Below the pieces are notes generated by a model that had not been told where the DNA came from, did no database searches, and saw nothing but the letters and a program-made list of their open reading frames with translations. Of a stretch of DNA of 12,139 nucleotides, positions 8,020 to 12,139 are shown one piece after another (the first letter of the stretch is position 1; each line of letters begins with the position of its first letter). The DNA is from Actinomycetota bacterium (GTDB lineage: Bacteria > Actinomycetota > Actinomycetes > S36-B12): contig VGBQ01000058.1 in the NCBI GenBank assembly GCA_016870425.1, positions 1 through 12,139 of the forward strand. Direction: 5' to 3'. The position numbers and the translations under genes are program-made.

Positions 8020-8423
8020 CGCATGCCTCCGGGCTCCTCGACGTCGTAGGCGATGCTCCACTCGGGCACAGCGTGCGCCTCTGCCTGCACGGTCACGGCC
8101 CAGCCGAGGAAGCCGGCCAGCGGCGGTGACACGCGCTGGCGGGCCTCCGCGCGCACGAGACCGTCAACCTCGGTCACCGCGAGATCCACGCCCGAGGCCC
8201 CCGTCTCGACAACGGCGCCGCGGGCAGCCTGGCGGGCCGCCGTCTGGGCGACGTCGAGGAGGCGGACGTAGGTCGCCCCCAGTGACGTCACCCAGACGAG
8301 CAGCACCGTGACCGCCAGCAGCACCGGGATGACCAGGGCCGCCTCGACGACGACGCTGCCGTTGTCGGAGCGCAGGCGTCGATGCCCTCGAGGGGCGATG
8401 GCGGGATGGCTATCCGGGTGCAC
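8016..8423 (-). CDS. TadE-like pseudopilin
   Basis: A 135-residue TadE-family protein. The N-terminus is basic (HRRLRSDNG) and is followed by SVVVEAALVIPVLL, the classic TadE motif: G22 as the residue before the cut, and Glu at +5 (E27) of the processed form. The hydrophobic helix (about 24-49) is followed by RLLDVAQTAARQAARG, also typical of the family. It is predicted to be cut by a type IV prepilin peptidase and to act as a minor pilin or assembly factor of the Tad apparatus in the membrane. The start is a GTG at 8423, five bases after the stop of the DUF4244 prepilin gene; its ribosome site is poor, so translation may depend on that gene. No better ATG or GTG follows before the conserved motif. 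Confidence 0.87.
   Translation of the reverse strand: MHPDSHPAIAPRGHRRLRSDNGSVVVEAALVIPVLLAVTVLLVWVTSLGATYVRLLDVAQTAARQAARGAVVETGASGVDLAVTEVDGLVRAEARQRVSPPLAGFLGWAVTVQAEAHAVPEWSIAYDVEEPGGMR
8026..8030 (-). promoter_or_regulatory. Ribosome binding site of the second TadE-like gene
   Basis: GGAGG on the minus strand, six bases before the ATG at 8019 and inside the last codons of the upstream TadE-like gene. It decides the start at 8019 over the upstream in-frame start at 8061. Confidence 0.7.
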
Positions 8424-8428
8424 GGCGA

Positions 8429-8638
8429 CTATCCGAAGAGGGCGGAGAGGGCGTTGCTGATGAGGCCCCAGATGAGGTTGCGCGCCTCGTCTGACATCAG
8501 CAGCTTGATGAGCAGGCCGCCGAAGCCTGCCGCGGCGACGGTGCCGACGGCGTATTCGACGGTGGTCATGCCGGCGTCCTCCCGGCGGATGCGCGCGAGG
8601 ACGCGGGTCACGGTCGTGCGCGAGTTGTGTGTGGACAT
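8429..8638 (-). CDS. Small Flp-like prepilin, DUF4244 family (Rv3656c-like)
   Basis: A 69-residue protein with a basic leader (RVLARIRRED) ending at A22-G23, then MTTVEYAVGTVAAAGFGG. This fits a prepilin peptidase site: cut after G23, Glu at +5 and Tyr at +6 as in Flp pilins. The mature form would be only 46 residues, mostly one hydrophobic helix with a short polar tail. It is the best candidate for the major structural pilin of this locus. The ATG at 8638 has GGAGG six bases upstream. The frame stays open to about 9175, but that part lies opposite the plus-strand propeller gene and has no sense as protein. It is the first gene of a three-gene block with the two TadE-like genes, divergent from the propeller gene. 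Confidence 0.88.
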   Translation of the reverse strand: MSTHNSRTTVTRVLARIRREDAGMTTVEYAVGTVAAAGFGGLLIKLLMSDEARNLIWGLISNALSALFG

Positions 8639-8644
8639 GGTGTG

Positions 8645-8649
8645 CCTCC
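8645..8649 (-). promoter_or_regulatory. Ribosome binding site of the DUF4244 prepilin gene
   Basis: GGAGG on the minus strand, six bases before the ATG at 8638. It sets the short start against the much longer open frame upstream. Confidence 0.75.
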
Positions 8650-8653
8650 CGTA

Positions 8654-8673
8654 CGCCGGCAAGACGGCCGGTG
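8654..8673 (-). repeat. Short inverted repeat just upstream of the prepilin ribosome site
   Basis: CCGGC and GCCGG arms (8656-8660 and 8667-8671) around a six-base loop, extended by a G-T wobble and one more pair. In the prepilin mRNA it would form a hairpin four bases before the ribosome site. It could be chance in GC-rich DNA. Confidence 0.25.
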
Positions 8674-8711
8674 CGTGCGACCCGGCGGGCCGCGACGCCA
8701 CCGTGCGCCGT

Positions 8712-8732
8712 CGTCTGTCACTTCGACAGACG
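8712..8732. promoter_or_regulatory. Perfect 8-bp inverted repeat in the pilin/propeller divergent region, possible operator
   Basis: CGTCTGTC, a five-base centre (ACTTC), then GACAGACG. It lies in the 162-base region between two divergent genes, 74 bases upstream of the prepilin ATG and 68 bases upstream of the propeller start. The position suits a binding site for a dimeric regulator controlling both sides; a stem-loop in a prepilin leader is the other option. No T-run follows, so a terminator is unlikely. Confidence 0.4.
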
Positions 8733-8788
8733 CCCGGGCCCCCCTGTGGACGAGCCACGCACCTGAGCACTGGGGATGGGCGCCGACG

Positions 8789-8794
8789 TAGCCT
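8789..8794 (+). promoter_or_regulatory. Possible -10 box giving a leaderless transcript of the propeller gene
   Basis: TAGCCT matches the actinobacterial TANNNT pattern and ends six bases before the GTG at 8801, the spacing expected if transcription starts at the start codon. There is no clear -35 box. The bases between (GAGGGG) also resemble a ribosome site for the ATG at 8804, so a normal leader is possible too. Confidence 0.35.
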
Positions 8795-8800
8795 GAGGGG

Positions 8801-9877
8801 GTGATGCGATGGGCGGGGGGCGCGTGCATCGCCATCGCTCTCGCCGCGGTCGCGGTGCTCGCCGCCAGCCCATCTCGCGCAGATGCCACCGAGTTGTGTC
8901 GCTTCAACGGCGACAGGTTGGCCGAGATCAGCGGACTGGCGTACTCCTCGACGCACGAGGGCATCGTCTGGGCGCACAACGACTCGGGCGGGGGCGCGAA
9001 GCTCTACGCGATCGATGTGGCCGACTGCAGGATTCGGGCGGTACTCACCGTTCGGGGAGTCACCGCACAGGACCCCGAAGCCATCGCGACCGGCACCGGA
9101 TCCACCGGGACCCCGGTGATCTGGTGGGGCGATGTGGGCGACAACACTGCCGAGCGACGCCACGTCGAGATCCACGAGATCCCCGAGCCCCGCCGGCTGC
9201 GCGATGCAACCGTCGATGCCACGACCTACCGCGTCCGTCTCGATGAGCCCGAGGACGCCGAAGCCCTGCTGGCCGATGGCGACCGGCTCTGGTTGATCGG
9301 CAAAGGTCTCCTCGGCGGGACGGTCTGGCAGTTGCCCACTCCCCTGCGCTCCGATCGCGCATCTCGCGCGCGTGCCGTGGGCGAGGAGGAAGCCCTCGTC
9401 ACGGACGCAGCGATGCGCCCCGGCGGTGGCTACGCCGTGCGTGACTACTCCGAGGTGCGGATCTACTCCGGGCTGCCACCCGGAGAGTTGCGCGCTCGCA
9501 CACCGCTGCCCGATCAGGTGCAGGGAGAGGCCATGACCTGGACCCCCGACGGCGCCGCACTGATCGTGGCGAGCGAGGGCGACAACCGCCTCCTGCTCGT
9601 GCCCATCGACGTGCCCGCCGACTCTGCCTCGGAAGAGTCAGTGGATCCGCCGCCGCTCGAGCCCACGCCATCGCCACCGGCTCCATCCGCGACCGCAACC
9701 GACTCGACGTCACCCGGGCCCTCCGGCGCGTCATCTCCCTCTCCGGTCGCCGCCGCCCTCGAGCCAGTCGACCGCGTGGGCAGCCTCGCCGTGACGGCCC
9801 TCGCGATCGGGGCCGCTGTCTTCGTCGTGTCCGTGGTCGCCGTGGCGGTCGCCGCGCGCATCCGCGCACGACGGTGA
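8801..9877 (+). CDS. Secreted, membrane-anchored protein of probable beta-propeller fold, function unknown
   Basis: It has 358 residues. A signal peptide covers about residues 1-29, with a likely cut near SRADA. The body (about 31-270) has propeller-like repeated blocks: ISGLAYSS with HNDSG (59-63), QDPEAIA (90-96), WWGDVGDN (108-115), EDAEALL (151-157), and GEAMTWTPDG with ASEGDN (242-262). This pattern is familiar from unannotated actinobacterial secreted proteins; the acidic GDxGDN and NDSG motifs may bind metal (inference). C33 and C76 could form a disulphide. Residues 275-328 are a Pro/Ser/Thr/Ala linker, followed by a membrane helix (about 329-352) and the basic end RIRARR, so the propeller would stand outside the membrane on a stalk. 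Start is GTG 8801 or ATG 8804. It sits on the opposite strand between the tadABC block and the prepilin block, four bases from the end of tadC. Confidence 0.82.
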   Translation: MMRWAGGACIAIALAAVAVLAASPSRADATELCRFNGDRLAEISGLAYSSTHEGIVWAHNDSGGGAKLYAIDVADCRIRAVLTVRGVTAQDPEAIATGTGSTGTPVIWWGDVGDNTAERRHVEIHEIPEPRRLRDATVDATTYRVRLDEPEDAEALLADGDRLWLIGKGLLGGTVWQLPTPLRSDRASRARAVGEEEALVTDAAMRPGGGYAVRDYSEVRIYSGLPPGELRARTPLPDQVQGEAMTWTPDGAALIVASEGDNRLLLVPIDVPADSASEESVDPPPLEPTPSPPAPSATATDSTSPGPSGASSPSPVAAALEPVDRVGSLAVTALAIGAAVFVVSVVAVAVAARIRARR

Positions 9878-9881
9878 TGCG

Positions 9882-10571
9882 TCACTGGAGCAGGGGCACC
9901 GCCAGGCTCGCCACCACCGGGACGACCCCGATGAGCAGGAAGGCAGGAAGGAAGCAAGCGGCGAGCGGAGCGACCGAGCGCACCCCTGCGGACCTGGCCA
10001 TCGCCTCCGCTCGCGAGCGCGCCTCGTCACGCTGATCATCGGCGACGGCCGCGAGGAGGGCAGCAAGTGGAGCACCGGTCTCAGCGGACCGTGCGGCGGC
10101 CCGGGCGATAGACCGCAGGGCAGGGTCGGGGGCCAGGCCAGCCCAGGCACTCACCGGATCCGCCCCCAGATCCAGTGCGCCCGTGAGACGCCGGAGCGGT
10201 GACGCGATGGGCTCACCTAGCGCTTCGGCGACCGCGCGGGCGGAATCACGCGGGGTTGCTCCTGCGGAGAGGCAGGCGGCCATGAGGTCGGCGGCCATCG
10301 GCGCCTGCCGCTGGAGTGCTTCGCGACGCTGTCGCTGTGCGCGGGATTCCAGGCGCACCAGCAGTCGAGGGGCCACCAGCGCGACAAGGACACCCGCCAC
10401 GACACCGGGGATGCCGCCGATAACGACGGCGACGACGATGCCCACGCCCACGGCAAGGACGCGCAGCAGGACTCGGCGCGGGAGGGCGCGCACCGTGCGC
10501 GTGCGACGGGTAGGCGGTCGCGTGCATAGCCATGCCGCGAGGCCCGCCGCAAGTGCTGCCAGCAGGGTCAC
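9882..10571 (-). CDS. TadC-like membrane protein (type II secretion system F domain)
   Basis: A 229-residue integral membrane protein. There is an N-terminal helix (TLLAALAAGLAAWL), a longer hydrophobic stretch around residues 46-77 that could form two helices, a cytoplasmic T2SSF-type segment with LMAACLSAGATPRDSA and RSAETGAPLAALL, and a C-terminal hairpin ending VVPVVASLAVPLL. In Tad systems TadB and TadC form the inner-membrane platform worked by the TadA ATPase. The GTG at 10571 shares four bases with the stop of the upstream tadB-like gene (GTGA) and has GGAG eight bases upstream; an in-frame start at 10652 would overlap that gene by 85 bases and was rejected. It is the last gene of the tadABC block, converging with the propeller gene across four bases. 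Confidence 0.88.
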   Translation of the reverse strand: MTLLAALAAGLAAWLCTRPPTRRTRTVRALPRRVLLRVLAVGVGIVVAVVIGGIPGVVAGVLVALVAPRLLVRLESRAQRQRREALQRQAPMAADLMAACLSAGATPRDSARAVAEALGEPIASPLRRLTGALDLGADPVSAWAGLAPDPALRSIARAAARSAETGAPLAALLAAVADDQRDEARSRAEAMARSAGVRSVAPLAACFLPAFLLIGVVPVVASLAVPLLQ

Positions 10572-11248
10572 AGGAGGCGCTCCGTGCGTGACACGATCCG
10601 CCCGGCCCAGGCCAGGCCTAGCGCGATGCACAGCACACCCAGTGCCAGGCATGCCCAGCCCAGCGATGTCCCCGTGAGCCAGGCGATCGGGTCGCCGCCG
10701 ACAGCGAATCCCAACGCCAGGCCGAGGACGGGAAGTAGTGCCAGCATGCGGGCTGTGGCCCGCGGCGCTGCCAACTGCGCGTCGAGTTGGCGCCTGACCT
10801 CCTCTGCCCGCCGGTCCTGGCCGACGAGGCGGTCGAGTGCGTCAGCCAGGCCCGCGCCCTGGGCGGACGCCACGGTCCAGCAGGCCCCGGCCGCGGCCAG
10901 GATGGCCTGACTCGTCTCCTGTGCGTCCTGCCGCAGACAGGAGGCAATGTCACCACCCCATCGCGCGGCCGCCCACGTGCGCGGCGCAGTGACGCCGTCG
11001 CGTGGGGCGAGGGCCCGCTCCACGGCCCGCACGGGGGGTTGGCCGGCGCGGATATCTGCGACGACCTCGGCAAGCGCCTCGCGCATGGCCGCGCGCTGAC
11101 GGGCGCGTCGGCCGCGCGTGAGCAGACGCGATCGCACGGCACCGATGACCGTGCCTGACCCGGTCAGCCACGATGTCGGGCGGAGCGAGGGGCGGACGAT
11201 GAGCCACGCCGACAGCCCCGCGAGCACCGCTGCCAAGAACAGGCTCAT
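10568..11248 (-). CDS. TadB-like membrane protein (type II secretion system F domain)
   Basis: A 226-residue membrane protein with one N-terminal helix (SLFLAAVLAGLSAWLIV), a cytoplasmic middle with EALAEVVADIRAGQPPVRAVE and GLADALDRLV typical of T2SSF domains, and two C-terminal helices (near 155-178 and 191-215). It is shorter than classical TadB (about 320 residues), as is usual in the actinobacterial version. With the TadC-like partner it would form the membrane platform of the pilus. The ATG at 11248 overlaps the tadA stop by four bases (ATGA), with GGAG eight bases upstream. The open frame runs on upstream to 11545 opposite tadA, but that Arg-rich sequence is a shadow. Confidence 0.88.
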   Translation of the reverse strand: MSLFLAAVLAGLSAWLIVRPSLRPTSWLTGSGTVIGAVRSRLLTRGRRARQRAAMREALAEVVADIRAGQPPVRAVERALAPRDGVTAPRTWAAARWGGDIASCLRQDAQETSQAILAAAGACWTVASAQGAGLADALDRLVGQDRRAEEVRRQLDAQLAAPRATARMLALLPVLGLALGFAVGGDPIAWLTGTSLGWACLALGVLCIALGLAWAGRIVSRTERLL

Positions 11249-12139
11249 GCGGGCGGCTCCGTGCCCGCATTCTTCAGTAGTTGGGCCAGCAGAGGCTCTG
11301 CTTCGGCCCCGATCAAGCGGTCGCCCCGGCGCACCAGAGCGGGCACCGTCGTCGCCACGCCGCGCGACGGGCGAACGACGTGGACCTCGCTCACCGCGCG
11401 AGGCGAACGCTGGAGATGAATGACGACGTGGACGCCAGCGCACACAAGCGCATGCACCGCACCGCGGGGGAGCCCGGCCATGAGACCGAGGGCCTCCAGT
11501 CGGGCAGGCACATCGCCAGGGGAGTTGGCGTGAACTGTGCCGCACCCTCCCTCGTGCCCGGTGTTCATCGCCGCGAGCAGATCGACGACCTCGGCTCCGC
11601 GCACCTCGCCCACGACGACGCGGTCGGGGCGCATGCGCAGCGCTTGGCGCACGAGATCGCGCAGCGTCACCTGCCCGGCGCCCTCGAGGTTGGCCGGGCG
11701 TGCCTCGAGCCGGACCACATGCGGATGCCGGGGCCTGAGCTCCGCGGAATCCTCGACAAGAAGGATGCGCTGCGCCGGGTCAACCACTTCGAGCAGGGTC
11801 GCAAGCAGGGTTGTCTTGCCGGAGCCTGTGCCGCCGCTGACCAGGAATGCCAGTCGCGCATCGACGATGGCGCTCAGCCATCGTGCCCCCCGGTGGTCGA
11901 CCGTGCCGAGGCCGATGAGGTCCTCGAGGTTGAATCCGCCCCGGTGCGGGATGCGTAGGGAGATCAGCGGACTGCCCGAGGAGATGGGCGGGATGACCGC
12001 ATGCAGGCGCGTGCCATCCGCTAGGCGCGCGTCGACGAACGGTGATGCTTCGTCAAGCCGTCTGCCGGCCATCGATGCCAGGCGCTGTGCCAGGCGCAGG
12101 ATCGCGTCCGGTCCTTCGAAGCGCACCGGCGCACTCTCC
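11245..12139 (-). CDS. tadA: TadA/CpaF-family secretion ATPase, 5' end beyond the right edge
   Basis: The cytoplasmic ATPase that powers Tad pilus assembly. The last 297 residues or so are visible. The N-terminal part shows RRLDEASPFVDARLADGTRLH, followed by ISLRIPHR. Then come Walker A GGTGSGKTT (11809-11835), the Asp box LLVEDSAEL, and Walker B with the following His box: RMRPDRVVVGEVRGAE (about 11589-11638) and NTGHEGGCGTVHANS. All key residues of the GspE/CpaF superfamily are intact. The frame is open to the window edge and a GTG near 12126 lies inside the conserved domain, so the true start is outside; full members have about 380-450 residues. A four-base overlap with the tadB-like gene suggests coupled translation. 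A CpaE/TadZ-like gene is expected upstream, beyond the edge. Confidence 0.93.
   Translation of the reverse strand, partial: ESAPVRFEGPDAILRLAQRLASMAGRRLDEASPFVDARLADGTRLHAVIPPISSGSPLISLRIPHRGGFNLEDLIGLGTVDHRGARWLSAIVDARLAFLVSGGTGSGKTTLLATLLEVVDPAQRILLVEDSAELRPRHPHVVRLEARPANLEGAGQVTLRDLVRQALRMRPDRVVVGEVRGAEVVDLLAAMNTGHEGGCGTVHANSPGDVPARLEALGLMAGLPRGAVHALVCAGVHVVIHLQRSPRAVSEVHVVRPSRGVATTVPALVRRGDRLIGAEAEPLLAQLLKNAGTEPPA

Noticed and set aside
8639..9175. N-terminal extension of the DUF4244 prepilin frame
   Set aside because: The upstream residues are not pilin-like, lie opposite the propeller gene, and the ATG at 8638 has a strong ribosome site.
9868..9900. GTGA/TCAC inverted repeat at the convergent propeller-tadC junction, considered as a shared terminator
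   Set aside because: The stem is only four base pairs with no T-run on either strand, too weak to support a terminator.
11249..11545. N-terminal extension of the tadB-like frame
   Set aside because: It is an Arg/Pro-rich shadow within tadA; the ATG at 11248 begins a proper membrane helix and overlaps the tadA stop by four bases.
11281..11958. 225-codon plus-strand open frame
   Set aside because: It lies opposite the Walker A and Walker B region of tadA and shows no independent motif.

Overview
The window reads as chromosomal DNA from a high-GC Gram-positive bacterium (Actinomycetota). The signs are strong G/C preference at third codon positions, frequent GTG starts, a zinc-finger-free topoisomerase I with a Lys/Ala tail, a potassium-independent type proton pyrophosphatase, and the actinobacterial 'helicase/secretion neighbourhood' form of the Tad pilus locus. 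No tRNA, rRNA, CRISPR array, insertion sequence or phage gene is seen, and no gene-free stretch exceeds about 165 bases. I cannot assign a genus. The presence of hppA argues against Mycobacterium itself.

Left part (1-5204, minus strand): hppA is followed by topA, which runs off the left edge after its basic tail. The 153-base gap holds a 7-bp GC hairpin after hppA and a TTGACA box plus strong ribosome site for topA, so topA probably has its own promoter. hppA has a clear promoter (CTGACG, 17 bp, TAAGAT) in the 138-base divergent region it shares with the next gene.

Middle part (5343-7649, plus strand): a 768-residue DEAH-box helicase with a C-terminal Cys-rich DUF1998 domain, of the MrfA/YprA and SftH type. 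It converges on the Tad-like genes with a 7-base gap.

Right part (7657-12139): a Tad-like pilus/secretion locus on the minus strand, in two blocks. The upstream block is tadA (5' end outside the window), tadB-like and tadC-like, joined by 4-base start/stop overlaps. The downstream block is a small Flp/DUF4244-type prepilin, a TadE-like pseudopilin and a second TadE-like protein. Between the blocks, on the plus strand, is a gene for a secreted, probably beta-propeller protein with a Pro/Ser/Thr stalk and a C-terminal membrane anchor (8801-9877).

How the genes fit together: TadA would power TadB/TadC in the membrane to assemble the small prepilins into a fibre or pseudopilus. No prepilin peptidase (TadV/CpaA type) is in the window, and a CpaE/TadZ-like gene is expected just beyond the right edge. 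The anchored propeller gene is the least expected member. The topA - helicase - tad order recalls, from memory, M. tuberculosis Rv3646c - Rv3649 - Rv3654c-Rv3660c, with hppA and the propeller gene as differences.
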